This document shows, one piece after another, positions 41,464 to 49,989 of a stretch of DNA of 64,000 nucleotides. The stretch covers positions 6,213 to 70,212 of the forward strand of contig JAYTVA010000075.1 in assembly GCA_043744255.1 (NCBI GenBank), written 5' to 3'. The notes beneath the pieces are model-generated. The model was not told the origin of the DNA and did no database searches. It saw only the letters and a list, made by a program, of their open reading frames with translations. A program made the position numbers and the translations under genes. Position 1 is the first letter of the stretch; the number at the start of each line of letters is the position of its first letter. Source of the DNA: UKL13-2 sp043744255. Lineage in GTDB: Bacteria; Pseudomonadota; Gammaproteobacteria; Burkholderiales; Usitatibacteraceae.

Positions 41464-42255
41464 GTGACCACACGACGCACCGCCATTGTTGCCGAAGACG
41501 AACCACTGTTGCGCGCCGAATTGGTGGCGCAACTACACGCCATCTGGCCGGAACTCGAGATCGTCGCCGAGGCCGAGGATGGCGCACACGCACTGGAAGA
41601 AATTGCGGCCAAGCGTCCTGACCTCGTGTTTCTCGACATTCGCATGCCCGGCCTCACGGGTCTCGATGTGGCTGCCGCCATCCCGTCACTGGGTGTGCCC
41701 ACGCAGGTCATTTTCGTCACCGCCTTCAACCAATATGCGATTGATGCTTTTGAAAAAGGCGCGATTGATTATTTGCTAAAGCCGGTGACACCAGAGCGTC
41801 TCGCCGCGACCATTGAGCGCATCAAATCGCGCCTCACTGCGGCGCCAGCAGCGGGCAGCGATGCGCTACAGGCGCTGGTGCAGCAGCTGCAGTTAGCGAT
41901 GGCGCAAGAACTGCACGACCATCAGCGCGAATCGCTGGCGTGGATTTCAGCAGGAACCGGACGCGAGACTAAGCTCATCATGATTGATGATGTCGCGTAT
42001 TTTCAGGCGGACAACAAATACACGGTGGTGATGACGGCCGAAGGCGAGGCGCTGATTCGCACGCCGATCAAGGAATTGCTCGACGGGCTAGACCCGGCGC
42101 ACTTCAAGCAGATTCATCGCTCGACCATCGTCAATCTGCGCGCGATCAAAAGTATTAGCCGCGATGACACCGGCAAGGGCGTCATCAAACTCAAATTTCG
42201 TAACGAGACTTTGCAGGTTAGCCAGCCATTCATGCATTTGTTCCGTAATATGTAG
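41464..42255 (+). CDS. LytTR-family response regulator
   Basis: A 263-residue regulator with GTG start and a weak ribosome binding site (AGGAGC upstream). The receiver has phospho-acceptor D58 in LVFLDIRMPGLTGLDV and the lysine in YLLKPVT. The LytTR domain (about 160-260) contains IDDVAYFQADNKYTVV and QIHRSTIVNLRAIKSI. It resembles the regulators at 39406 and 53633 across its whole length. It is paired with the kinase just upstream. Confidence 0.93.
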   Translation: MTTRRTAIVAEDEPLLRAELVAQLHAIWPELEIVAEAEDGAHALEEIAAKRPDLVFLDIRMPGLTGLDVAAAIPSLGVPTQVIFVTAFNQYAIDAFEKGAIDYLLKPVTPERLAATIERIKSRLTAAPAAGSDALQALVQQLQLAMAQELHDHQRESLAWISAGTGRETKLIMIDDVAYFQADNKYTVVMTAEGEALIRTPIKELLDGLDPAHFKQIHRSTIVNLRAIKSISRDDTGKGVIKLKFRNETLQVSQPFMHLFRNM

Positions 42256-42279
42256 CTCTCATCTATTTCAGGGGCGCAT

Positions 42280-42798
42280 GTGGTCTACGAACTCGACGGC
42301 AAAAAGCCGCAACTCCGTGGCGATAACTACCTCGCTGCCAACGCCGTCGTGATCGGTGACGTGGTACTTGGCGAGGGCACCAGCGTGTGGTGGAACGTGA
42401 CGATTCGCGGCGACAATCACACCATCACGCTGGGCAAAAACGTCAACATTCAAGATGGCTCAGTGCTGCACACGGACGAAGGTGTGCCGCTCACGCTCGC
42501 CGACAATGTGAGCGTCGGGCACATGGCGATGCTGCACGGCTGCACCGTCGGCGAGGGCTCGCTGATCGGTATCAAGGCAGTGGTGCTGAACCACGCGGTG
42601 ATTGGGCGCGATTGCCTGATCGGCGCGAATTCATTGATCCCTGAGGGCAAAACAATTCCGGATCGCTCACTGGTGGTGGGCTCGCCGGGACGGGTGGTGC
42701 GCCAATTGAGCGACGCCGAAGTGGCGATGGTGCGCGGTATTGCGCAGCATTATGTGGACAACGCCGCGCGGTACCGGAAGTCGCTGAAGCCAGCGTGA
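42280..42798 (+). CDS. Gamma-class carbonic anhydrase-like protein
   Basis: A 172-residue left-handed beta-helix protein of the CaiE/YrdA/PaaY type. Hexapeptide repeats run from GDVVLGEG to about residue 130. Histidines that would bind zinc are visible in GSVLHTDEG and SVGHMAMLHGC. Members bind metal and may hydrate CO2, though many bacterial ones show little activity. The start is a GTG at 42280 (VVYELDGKKPQL). It follows the LytTR regulator by 24 bp. Confidence 0.88.
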   Translation: MVYELDGKKPQLRGDNYLAANAVVIGDVVLGEGTSVWWNVTIRGDNHTITLGKNVNIQDGSVLHTDEGVPLTLADNVSVGHMAMLHGCTVGEGSLIGIKAVVLNHAVIGRDCLIGANSLIPEGKTIPDRSLVVGSPGRVVRQLSDAEVAMVRGIAQHYVDNAARYRKSLKPA

Positions 42799-42802
42799 TG
42801 CG

Positions 42803-43960
42803 ATGAGTGAGTTGCTGGACAGATCGGCAAAGACATCGCAGTCGCTGTCGAACACGATGTTGATGTCTGCCTCGCGCGCCGGGCGCGGTGCGTTGCTGGC
42901 TTACGTGTTGGTGATCGTGTATGCGAGCCTCAATCCGTTTTTCGGCTGGCGCGTGCCGCAGGCGTTTACGCTGCTCGCGTGGCCAAAATATTTCACCGCA
43001 TTTGATATCGCGCTCAATGTGCTGGCCTATTTGCCACTGGGCGCACTAACGGCGGCGATCTGGCGCTTTCGTGTGCGGCGGCGTTTTTTTGCAAAGCCAG
43101 TACCGGCGAGCGTCAATGGGCAGGCGTGGGTGATCAGTGTGGCGAGTGCTGCGACCCTCTCGTTTGCGCTGGAGCTCGCGCAGGCGTGGCTACCGCAGCG
43201 CGTGTCGTCGCCACTGGATTGGCTTGCCAACACGCTGGGCGCGATCATCGGTGCGACTGCTGTGCTGCTGCCACCGGGGCGCGCGCTGATTGCCGACATT
43301 GAGCGCTGGCGACATCGCCATTTTGCCTACGGCACCGCCACCGAGTGGGGTCTCTTGCTGTTGGTGTTGTGGCTGTTCGCGCAGCTCAATCCGGCGATTC
43401 CGTTTTTTGAGGCGGGCTCGGTGGTGAGTGCCGCCACTAGTGGAAATGGCGAGTCGGTGCCGCATCCGTACGACCCGTTGTTTCTCTTGCCGCAAGCGGT
43501 GACGATTGCGTTTAACGTCTGCGGCTTCGCGCTGTTTTTGTCGCTGTTATTACACCCGGCGAAACGGGTGTGGCTCAATGTGCTGCTAGTCGTGGTGATC
43601 GGGTTTCTCGCCAAAGTTTCAATGGCTGCGTTAATGTTGAAAGCGCCGCAACTCATTGCGTGGATGGGGCCGGGCACGGTGATTGGCTTGCTTTCAGGCT
43701 TGGTGTTGTTCGCGTTTTTTTCACGTGGCCGATTTCGCACGCGCGCATTTTTTGCCACACTGTTGGTATTCGCCGGTGGCCTGATGGCAAAAATTTCTGG
43801 CGTGTACGGTCCGTTTGCTGAGACGCTTCGTTTATTCAACTGGCCCTACGGTCAACTGGTAAATTTCGCCAGCCTCACGCAATGGCTGCACGAAGTGTGG
43901 TCATTGTTAGCGCTGATTTTTCTCGCAGTGGTGTTTGTGAAGCATCGGCTAGATCGCTGA
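42803..43960 (+). CDS. VanZ-like membrane protein
   Basis: A 385-residue polytopic protein with about 8-9 membrane helices. The N-terminal half contains a VanZ-like domain with VYASLNPFFGWRVP and FALELAQAWLPQRVSSPLDWLANTLGA, the DxxxN motif of that family. The C-terminal half has more helices and no recognised domain. VanZ confers low teicoplanin resistance in enterococci, but the general function of the family is unknown. It starts 4 bp after the preceding gene. Confidence 0.85.
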   Translation: MSELLDRSAKTSQSLSNTMLMSASRAGRGALLAYVLVIVYASLNPFFGWRVPQAFTLLAWPKYFTAFDIALNVLAYLPLGALTAAIWRFRVRRRFFAKPVPASVNGQAWVISVASAATLSFALELAQAWLPQRVSSPLDWLANTLGAIIGATAVLLPPGRALIADIERWRHRHFAYGTATEWGLLLLVLWLFAQLNPAIPFFEAGSVVSAATSGNGESVPHPYDPLFLLPQAVTIAFNVCGFALFLSLLLHPAKRVWLNVLLVVVIGFLAKVSMAALMLKAPQLIAWMGPGTVIGLLSGLVLFAFFSRGRFRTRAFFATLLVFAGGLMAKISGVYGPFAETLRLFNWPYGQLVNFASLTQWLHEVWSLLALIFLAVVFVKHRLDR

Positions 43961-44052
43961 CAAAATCCGCGAAACACCTTTATCCATACGGGTTTTTGTG
44001 AATCGCTCGCACCACGTAAAATACTTAATCCCTCAACACCACGGAATGCTGC

Positions 44053-44379
44053 ATGAACGACGCGCCCACTCCCAGCTTCTACCAACACCACGTTTTTTTC
44101 TGCGTGAACCAACGCGATCAAGGCAAGGAATGCTGCAATCAACACGACGCCGAGGGCGTGCGCGATTACGCCAAGGGCCGCATCAAGGCGCTAGGGCTGA
44201 GCGGTCCAGGTAAGGTGCGGGTGAACACGGCAGGCTGCCTGGATCGTTGCGAAGAAGGTCCGGTGCTGGTGATTTATCCCGATAACATTTGGTATCGCTA
44301 CATTGATAAAGAAGACGTCGATGAGATCATCAGCGAACATATTCAGCACGGACGCGTGGTTGAACGGCTGAAGATTTAG
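44053..44379 (+). CDS. Thioredoxin-like [2Fe-2S] ferredoxin
   Basis: A 108-residue protein of the thioredoxin-fold [2Fe-2S] ferredoxin family. Cysteines likely to bind the cluster are C in VFFCVNQRDQGKECC and the pair in NTAGCLDRCEEGPVLVIYP; the last segment is the family signature. Such ferredoxins are often accessory electron carriers. Its stop is directly followed by the start of the hydrolase gene, so the two are cotranscribed. Confidence 0.9.
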   Translation: MNDAPTPSFYQHHVFFCVNQRDQGKECCNQHDAEGVRDYAKGRIKALGLSGPGKVRVNTAGCLDRCEEGPVLVIYPDNIWYRYIDKEDVDEIISEHIQHGRVVERLKI

Positions 44380-45033
44380 ATGGCTGCCGCATTCCCCATT
44401 GCCCATCAACTGATCGCTGGCGAAGCAGGCGCGATTGAAATTGCCGCCCATGTTTCGCCGGATACGCCGCCACGCGCGGTTGCGGTGATCGCGCACCCGC
44501 ATCCGCTGTATGGCGGCACGATGGACAACAAAGTCATCACCACGGTGGCGCGTGCATTTTTCGATGCGGGGGCAGCGACCTATCGTTTTAATTTTCGCGG
44601 TGTCGGCAAGAGCGAGGGCACGCATGATGATGGGCGCGGTGAAGCGCGTGACATGCAGCGTGTGATCGAACATGCGCGCGCAGCGCAGCCAAGTCTGCCG
44701 GTGTGGCTCGCCGGGTTTTCGTTCGGCGGCGCGGTGGCGCTAGTGGCGAGCGAACATTGCGATGCACGCGAGATGGTGCTGATTGCACCAGCGTTCCGTC
44801 GCCTCGCCGATTGGGCGAACTCGGCGGCAGGCGGCAAGCCGCCAGAATCAACCCTGTTGATTCACGGCGAACTCGATGACACAGTGCCGCTGGCGGAATC
44901 GTTGGCGTGGGCGCTGCCCCGTGATTTGGCGGTCGTCGTGGTGCCCGGCGCAGAGCATTTTTTTCACCAGCGCTTGCACATCATCAAGCGCTTGATTGCG
45001 CGACAACTTGGTAACTATCGCGCGCCGAACTGA
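44380..45033 (+). CDS. Alpha/beta hydrolase
   Basis: A 217-residue alpha/beta hydrolase of the YsgA/OsmC-adjacent type in which HPHPLYGGTMDNKV supplies the oxyanion loop. The nucleophile elbow is WLAGFSFGGAVA, the acid is in LLIHGELDDTVPL, and the catalytic His in PGAEHFFHQRL. The substrate is unknown. The gene abuts the ferredoxin gene without a gap. Confidence 0.9.
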   Translation: MAAAFPIAHQLIAGEAGAIEIAAHVSPDTPPRAVAVIAHPHPLYGGTMDNKVITTVARAFFDAGAATYRFNFRGVGKSEGTHDDGRGEARDMQRVIEHARAAQPSLPVWLAGFSFGGAVALVASEHCDAREMVLIAPAFRRLADWANSAAGGKPPESTLLIHGELDDTVPLAESLAWALPRDLAVVVVPGAEHFFHQRLHIIKRLIARQLGNYRAPN

Positions 45034-45144
45034 ATTTCTACGCCACCGTTGACAAATATTGTCGCCAAGCGCGGCAAAACTGTGAACTACGCCATAGGTG
45101 AACGGAGCGCGGCGGCAGATAATCAATGCCCACTTTCCGACATT

Positions 45145-45189
45145 AGGCTCACCAGTGCTAGGCTCACAACTGCGAGACTCACGAGTGCT
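45145..45189. repeat. Three 15-bp tandem repeats at the start of the Crp/Fnr gene
   Basis: Three adjacent 15-bp units: AGGCTCACCAGTGCT, AGGCTCACAACTGCG and AGACTCACGAGTGCT. The last unit contains the probable GTG start codon at 45185. Each unit is in frame (15 = 3 x 5), so copy number could change without a frameshift if translation begins further upstream. Confidence 0.8.
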
Positions 45190-45835
45190 CAACGCCATCC
45201 CTCTTTTTCAAAACCTGTCCAGCGCGCAAACCGCCAGCATTGGCGCGCATGCGGCGCTGACGGTCTACGAAAAGGGTACGGTGATTTTGCGGCAAGGTGA
45301 TGTTGCGGATTCGTTTTTTGTCATCGTCGCGGGGCAGGTCAAGGTGTACATGACTGACCAGACCGATGCCACCCGCGAGGTCATGCTCAAGACCTTGGGC
45401 AAGGGGGATTTCTTCGGTGAAATTTCGATGTTCGACCAAGCGCCGCGCAGCGCCAATGTGGTCGCGATGGAGCGATGCCACGTGCAAGTATTGTCACATC
45501 GCGCCTTTCAAAAGGCGATTGAACGCTCACCCGACATCGCCTCCACGGTACTCGCCACCCTTGCCGCCCGTCTACGCCACGCGGATCGGCGCATCAGCAC
45601 GCTGGCGTTGATGGATGTGACTGGCAGAGTCTCGCGCACATTGACCGAGCTTGCGATCATCTCGAATGGCCGTCGCGTGGTCGGTGAGCCGTTCACACAA
45701 AAAGATTTGGCCGGTATGATCGGCGCCTCGCGTGAGATGGTCAATCGTACGCTTCAGGATTTACAAGCCGAGGGCTACATCGACATTCAGCGTGGCTCGA
45801 TCACGATTTTGAATGAGCGAATGATGACGGTTTGA
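45185..45835 (+). CDS. Crp/Fnr-family transcription regulator
   Basis: A regulator of about 216 residues. An N-terminal cyclic-nucleotide-binding fold (about 5-120; LRQGDVADSFFVIVAGQVKVY) is followed by a helical link and a Crp HTH (about 165-200; FTQKDLAGMIGASREMVNRTLQDL). It lacks the N-terminal cysteines of Fnr, and the effector is unknown. Start codon choice is hard: there is no ATG; GTG at 45185 gives the usual LNAIPLFQNLS beginning, while GTG at 45155 or 45098 would add residues encoded by the tandem repeats. Confidence 0.85.
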   Translation: MLNAIPLFQNLSSAQTASIGAHAALTVYEKGTVILRQGDVADSFFVIVAGQVKVYMTDQTDATREVMLKTLGKGDFFGEISMFDQAPRSANVVAMERCHVQVLSHRAFQKAIERSPDIASTVLATLAARLRHADRRISTLALMDVTGRVSRTLTELAIISNGRRVVGEPFTQKDLAGMIGASREMVNRTLQDLQAEGYIDIQRGSITILNERMMTV

Positions 45836-45847
45836 ATGGTTCGGCTC

Positions 45848-45878
45848 AAAAAAAGCCCGCGTATAGGCGGGCTTTTTT
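45848..45878. terminator. Bidirectional terminator between Crp/Fnr and thioredoxin-like genes
   Basis: GCCCGC (45855-45860) pairs with GCGGGC (45867-45872), flanked by seven A on the left and six T on the right, so it works in both directions for the two convergent genes. Confidence 0.9.
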
Positions 45879-45906
45879 ATTGACCATGACCGCAAACACC
45901 GCGCCG

Positions 45907-46509
45907 TTACGGGTATTTCACGCTGCAGCCATAGGGCTGCGTGTTGGCGGTACTGACCGCTTTACCGGCCTTGGATTCTTCAAGTGCTGCCACCACAAAA
46001 TTTTTCGCGGTCTTGATCTCGTCGCGGCTGGTACCGGGTTTGTTGTCGATGGCACCGGCGTAGACCAACATGCCCGCCGGGTTAATCACGTACATATGCG
46101 GCGTGGTGCGGGCACCGTAGGCCTGGCCAATCTTGCCGTCGGTGTCAGTCACATAGGCATCCGGCGCGGCTTTCTTGTCGGCGAGATAGCCTTTCATTTT
46201 TGCGTTCGGCAAGTAGTCCTGATGCCCCGTGTTGGTCGAATTCACCGATAGCCACACGGTATCCTTCGCGTCGTATTTGTTTTGCAGCGACTGCATGTTG
46301 TTGCTGTCGTAGTGCTTCTGCACAAACGGGCAACCGGGGTTGTGCCATTCGAGCACGACGTGTTTGCCTTTGTAATCGGCGAGCTGCACGGGCTTGCCGT
46401 CCAAATTGTTCAACGTGAAATCGGGCGCGGGCTTGCCAACGGTGGCGGCGGCAAACGCAGCGGTGGAAAGAGACGATGCAAGCAAAGCTGCGATGAGATG
46501 TCGTTGCAT
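45907..46509 (-). CDS. Exported thioredoxin-like/peroxiredoxin-family protein
   Basis: A 200-residue exported protein. It has a signal peptide ending about STAAFAA and an AhpC/TSA-type thioredoxin fold starting VGKPAPDFTLNNLDGKPVQLADYKGK. The redox segment LEWHNPGCPFVQKHYDS has one cysteine in the usual place; the second cysteine of a CxxC pair is absent. Homologs are annotated as thioredoxin-family or redoxin proteins of unknown role. GAGG before the ATG at 46509 and the signal peptide support this start over 46566. Confidence 0.85.
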   Translation of the reverse strand: MQRHLIAALLASSLSTAAFAAATVGKPAPDFTLNNLDGKPVQLADYKGKHVVLEWHNPGCPFVQKHYDSNNMQSLQNKYDAKDTVWLSVNSTNTGHQDYLPNAKMKGYLADKKAAPDAYVTDTDGKIGQAYGARTTPHMYVINPAGMLVYAGAIDNKPGTSRDEIKTAKNFVVAALEESKAGKAVSTANTQPYGCSVKYP

Positions 46510-46598
46510 GGGAACCTCATGAAGTTGTGAAAAAAGAACATAGAGTCTAGGAGTACAAGATGCCACAAAAGTTTCGGCTTGTGTTTTTATCGGGCAAC

Positions 46599-46628
46599 AA
46601 AAAGGCCTTCCGAAGAAGGCCTTTTTTT
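46599..46628. terminator. Terminator after icd
   Basis: AAGGCCTTC (46602-46610) pairs with GAAGGCCTT (46615-46623) around CGAA, with A and T runs on either side. On the minus strand it lies 34 bp beyond the icd stop. Confidence 0.88.
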
Positions 46629-46661
46629 ACGACATGCTGAATTACAACCCGCTGAAACGCC

Positions 46662-47876
46662 TTAAGCCATGCGCTTCTTCAGCTCATCGTCCACGGCGTG
46701 CATGTATTCCTCGGTGGTCAGGTACGGATGATCTGGGCGGATCAAAATCGCCAAATCTTTAGTCATGCGGCCACTTTCGACCACATCCACGCAGGCTTTT
46801 TCCAGCGTCAGCGCAAACTTCACCACCTCTGGCGTGCCGTCCATGCGGCCGCGCGCTTGCAGGCCGCGCGTCCATGCGTAGATCGAGGCAATCGGGTTAG
46901 TCGAGGTGGGTTTGCCTTCCTGATGCATACGATAGTGACGCGTCACGGTGCCGTGCGCGGCTTCGGATTCGACCGTCTTGCCATCGGGTGACATCAACAC
47001 CGAGGTCATCAAACCGAGCGAGCCATAACCTTGCGCCACGGTGTCGGATTGCACATCGCCGTCATAGTTTTTACACGCCCACAAATAGCCACCGCTCCAT
47101 TTCATGTTGGCCGCAACCATGTCGTCGATCAAACGATGTTCGTAAGTCAATTTCGCGGCGTCAAATTTGGCCTTGAATTCGGTGTCGTAAATTTCTTGGA
47201 AAAGATTTTTGAAACGACCGTCATAGACTTTCAGAATCGTGTTTTTGGTAGACAAATACACCGCGTAATTGCGCTGCAAGCCGTAGTTGTAACAAGCGCG
47301 CGCGAAGCCGCGAATCGACTCATCCAAGTTGTACATCGCCATCGCCACACCAGCGGCGGGCGATTTGAACACTTCGCGCTCAATCGGTGCCGAGCCGTCG
47401 TTCGGCACGAATTTCATGGTCAAGGTACCCGCACCCGGAAACTGAAAATCGGTGGCGCGGTATTGATCGCCGAAACCGTGGCGAGCAACGACCACTGGCT
47501 TGTCCCAATGCGAAACGAGACGCGGCACGTTCTGGCAAATGATCGGCTCACGAAAAATCGTGCCGTCGAGAATGTTGCGGATGGTGCCGTTCGGCGACTT
47601 CCACATTTGCTTCAGATTAAATTCTTTCACGCGCGCTTCATCCGGCGTGATGGTCGCGCACTTCACGGCCACGCCATATTTCAAGGTCGCGTTAGCCGAA
47701 TCAATCGTGATCTGGTCATTAGTCGCGTCGCGTTTTTCCATGCCCAAATCAAAATATTTCAGATCAATATCCAAATACGGAAGGATCAATTTTTCGCGAA
47801 TCATCTGCCAGATGATACGTGTCATCTCGTCCCCATCCATTTCAACGATGGGGTTCTTTACCTTGATTTTTGCCAT
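46662..47876 (-). CDS. icd: NADP-dependent isocitrate dehydrogenase (eukaryotic-like type)
   Basis: A 404-residue homodimeric enzyme of the TCA cycle, making 2-oxoglutarate, CO2 and NADPH from isocitrate. The N terminus KVKNPIVEMDGDEMTRIIW and the segment SPNGTIRNILDGTIFREPI (with the isocitrate-binding Ser) mark the type II IDH group that includes mammalian IDH1, rather than the E. coli Icd type. NKHG-like NADP contacts fall in ESEAAHGTVTRHYR. An extended -10 promoter lies 63 bp upstream and a terminator follows. Confidence 0.96.
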   Translation of the reverse strand: MAKIKVKNPIVEMDGDEMTRIIWQMIREKLILPYLDIDLKYFDLGMEKRDATNDQITIDSANATLKYGVAVKCATITPDEARVKEFNLKQMWKSPNGTIRNILDGTIFREPIICQNVPRLVSHWDKPVVVARHGFGDQYRATDFQFPGAGTLTMKFVPNDGSAPIEREVFKSPAAGVAMAMYNLDESIRGFARACYNYGLQRNYAVYLSTKNTILKVYDGRFKNLFQEIYDTEFKAKFDAAKLTYEHRLIDDMVAANMKWSGGYLWACKNYDGDVQSDTVAQGYGSLGLMTSVLMSPDGKTVESEAAHGTVTRHYRMHQEGKPTSTNPIASIYAWTRGLQARGRMDGTPEVVKFALTLEKACVDVVESGRMTKDLAILIRPDHPYLTTEEYMHAVDDELKKRMA

Positions 47877-48222
47877 GGGAATTCCTGTAGTCGGGGGACG
47901 GGGGACAGACGGCGGAGGACTGTCCGGGGAGAGCGGGAATTATAGCAAAGGCGGTTCGCCCGACGCTGCCGTGTTTGTCCATAATGCTGAGGCGCTAGGA
48001 TTGGCGCTGGCCGTCAGTCGCTTTCCGACGCCGGGTTGGCGGCACCTGCGCTGTTGCGAATCGTCCGGGCAGCGCACGGCACCGAATTAGGATTTGAAAA
48101 ACCTGCGTAGCCATGCCAATATTGATGTGTCGTCCGAGACTGCTGTGCAGACATTCCACCCGCATCCGCAACTCGACGATACTCAGTGGCCTCGGAGACC
48201 CAACAAGCAAAGGAGATTCAAC
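47877..48222. other. 346-bp intergenic region
   Basis: Between icd and the divergent membrane protein gene at 48223. It holds the icd promoter (47939-47947) and short G-rich repeats near 47890-47935 (GGGGGACGGGGGAC). AAAGGAG at its right end is the ribosome binding site of the next gene. Nothing else was recognised. Confidence 0.5.
47939..47947 (-). promoter_or_regulatory. Extended -10 promoter for icd
   Basis: The minus strand reads TGCTATAAT: TATAAT with the TG of an extended -10 one base upstream. It lies 63 bp before the icd start. A good -35 is not needed with this element and is not seen. Confidence 0.6.
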
Positions 48223-48627
48223 ATGAACAAAAAATTTCTAATCACTTGGCTGGTCATGTTTGTCGTTTGGATGGCGGGCAGCTTTGTTGTGCACGGCCTG
48301 CTGCTTGGTGCTGACTATATGAAGCTGTCGAACCTGTTTCGCACCGAAGCCGATTCGCAGCAGTATTTTCCGCTGATGCTTTTGGCGCACGTCATGTTGG
48401 CCGCCGCATTTACTTGGATCTACGCGCGGGGTGCAGAGGCAAAGCCGTGGCTTGGGCAGGGGCTGCGTTTTGGCTTGGCCGTCGCGTTCCTGACCATCAT
48501 TCCCACCTACCTCATTTACTTCGCCGTGCAGCCGATGCCGGGCGCGATGGTCGTGCGGCAAATTTTGTTTGATGGTGTGTTGATGTTGGTGCTGGGCATG
48601 GTGGTGGCGTTTATGTATCGCCGTTGA
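48223..48627 (+). CDS. Small four-helix membrane protein
   Basis: A 134-residue protein with four hydrophobic segments, starting NKKFLITWLVMFVVWMAG. It has few polar features apart from a short loop TEADSQQYFP. AAAGGAG lies 8 bases before the ATG at 48223, so the longer in-frame start at 48094 is rejected. I do not recognise the family with confidence. It is convergent with the secreted protein gene at 48666. Confidence 0.75.
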   Translation: MNKKFLITWLVMFVVWMAGSFVVHGLLLGADYMKLSNLFRTEADSQQYFPLMLLAHVMLAAAFTWIYARGAEAKPWLGQGLRFGLAVAFLTIIPTYLIYFAVQPMPGAMVVRQILFDGVLMLVLGMVVAFMYRR

Positions 48628-48638
48628 TGCTACCCACC

Positions 48639-48657
48639 GCCGCTGTTATTTAGCGGC
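48639..48657. terminator. Possible hairpin terminator between convergent genes
   Basis: GCCGCT (48639-48644) pairs with AGCGGC (48652-48657) around a 7-base loop in the 38-bp gap between two convergent genes. There is no T run, so termination is likely from position only. Confidence 0.4.
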
Positions 48658-48665
48658 AGTGATGG

Positions 48666-49190
48666 TTATTTCTTGGCTTTCTTCGGCTTGGTTTCAGCCT
48701 CTTCCTGTTCCATCATTTGCTTGATCATCGGGTTCGACATGATGGCGTCCATCTGCGCTTTTTGCTTGGCTTCCATGTCTTTGTCAAAGGCTTTTCGTTC
48801 AGCCGGTGACATCTTTTCAATTTCGCTCATCGACTTGCCGGTGAACGATTTATAGGTCGCGTCCAGCTGCGGTTTTTGCTGTTGGAATTTGGCCATTGCC
48901 TCGTCCTGCTTTTTCTTCTCATCGGCCTTGCGCTTGGCGACGATGCCTTCGACTTCGCTGTCGGACTTGCCCTCGGCTGCTTTGCCGAGGTCTTTGCGGT
49001 GCTGCGCAATAATCGTCGCGCGCATTTTCTTGTCGTTTTCGGCTTTTTGCGAAAGCGCGCGGGCGCGCGCGGCGGCCGCCGCTTTTTTGTACTGCGGCGA
49101 GTTCGGGTCGTCCATCGGATCGTAATCGGCGTGGGCGTTGAATACGAGCAAGCTCAAGAGCAGGGCAACTAGCGGGATGAGTTTTTTCAT
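48666..49190 (-). CDS. Secreted, highly charged protein of unknown function
   Basis: A 174-residue protein with a signal peptide (KKLIPLVALLLSLLVFNAHA) and a mature part that is almost entirely charged helix, rich in Lys, Glu and Ala, with likely coiled coil around 80-130 (VEGIVAKRKADEKKKQDEAMAK). It ends in KPKKAKK. No family recognised. A periplasmic chaperone or RNA/peptidoglycan-associated role are equally open. Function unknown. Confidence 0.75.
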   Translation of the reverse strand: MKKLIPLVALLLSLLVFNAHADYDPMDDPNSPQYKKAAAAARARALSQKAENDKKMRATIIAQHRKDLGKAAEGKSDSEVEGIVAKRKADEKKKQDEAMAKFQQQKPQLDATYKSFTGKSMSEIEKMSPAERKAFDKDMEAKQKAQMDAIMSNPMIKQMMEQEEAETKPKKAKK

Positions 49191-49376
49191 GGACGACCTG
49201 CGTGGTAGTGATTAGGGAGACATCCGTAACCTATGAAACCAGTATTGCGCGGAAAACCGGGCAGGCCGGACAATTTTTTTGCGGCCTGACGCGTGCTCCA
49301 GTGCGGTCATACAGCACGTAGTTCCCGGTGCCTTTAGGACTACGCGCGGTAACCGGGGAGTTGGTGCCAATCCGCC

Positions 49377-49952
49377 TTACTTGAGAACCCCCGAGGCCTT
49401 GGCGACATGCGTAGCAATCGCGTCCATGAGGACAGGGGATAGCGTGTCGTACGCTGGCAAGCCGATCTCCGCGAGGCGTGCGCGCACCGCGCCCATGTTG
49501 GCGGGATCCGCACCAGCCTCAATGATCGACGAGACGAACGCGGCGAAGGTCGGCGGCTCCCAGCCGGATTCGCTGGAGCGCTCGGTATGAATAAAATCGA
49601 GGCCGTAAAACGGGTGCGCTTTGTTCTCGATGCGGCCATACATGTGCACCCCGCATTCTTTGCAGGCGTGGCGCTGAATGGTGGCGTTGGCATCGACAAT
49701 TTTTAGTTTGTCGCCGTTGGCGGTGACCTTGAGGTTGTCACGCGATACCACCGCGACCTGCGAGAACAGGGAACCGGCGGGCTTCCAGCATTTGGTGCAG
49801 CCGCACACGTGGTTATGCGCAACTTGTCCTGTGATCGCGACCGTGACTTTGTTGGTCGCGCAATTACAACTTAAGGTGCCACCGGCGAAATTGGCGCTAC
49901 CGGGTTTGATTCCGTTATCAACTTGCGGGTGAATCTTCACGGCGTTACTCAT
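49377..49952 (-). CDS. gfa: S-(hydroxymethyl)glutathione synthase (GFA)
   Basis: A 191-residue zinc enzyme of the Gfa family, which has been reported to speed the joining of formaldehyde and glutathione. The zinc cysteines are in GGTLSCNCATNK and HVCGCTKCWKPAG, followed by the second site in HACKECGVHMYGRIE. The length matches Gfa rather than the shorter generic GFA-domain proteins. In this window gshA and gshB supply glutathione, but no formaldehyde dehydrogenase gene is adjacent. Confidence 0.9.
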   Translation of the reverse strand: MSNAVKIHPQVDNGIKPGSANFAGGTLSCNCATNKVTVAITGQVAHNHVCGCTKCWKPAGSLFSQVAVVSRDNLKVTANGDKLKIVDANATIQRHACKECGVHMYGRIENKAHPFYGLDFIHTERSSESGWEPPTFAAFVSSIIEAGADPANMGAVRARLAEIGLPAYDTLSPVLMDAIATHVAKASGVLK

Positions 49953-49989
49953 GGTGTTTTCCCCTTTACGGTTGTGTGACGAAATGTTC

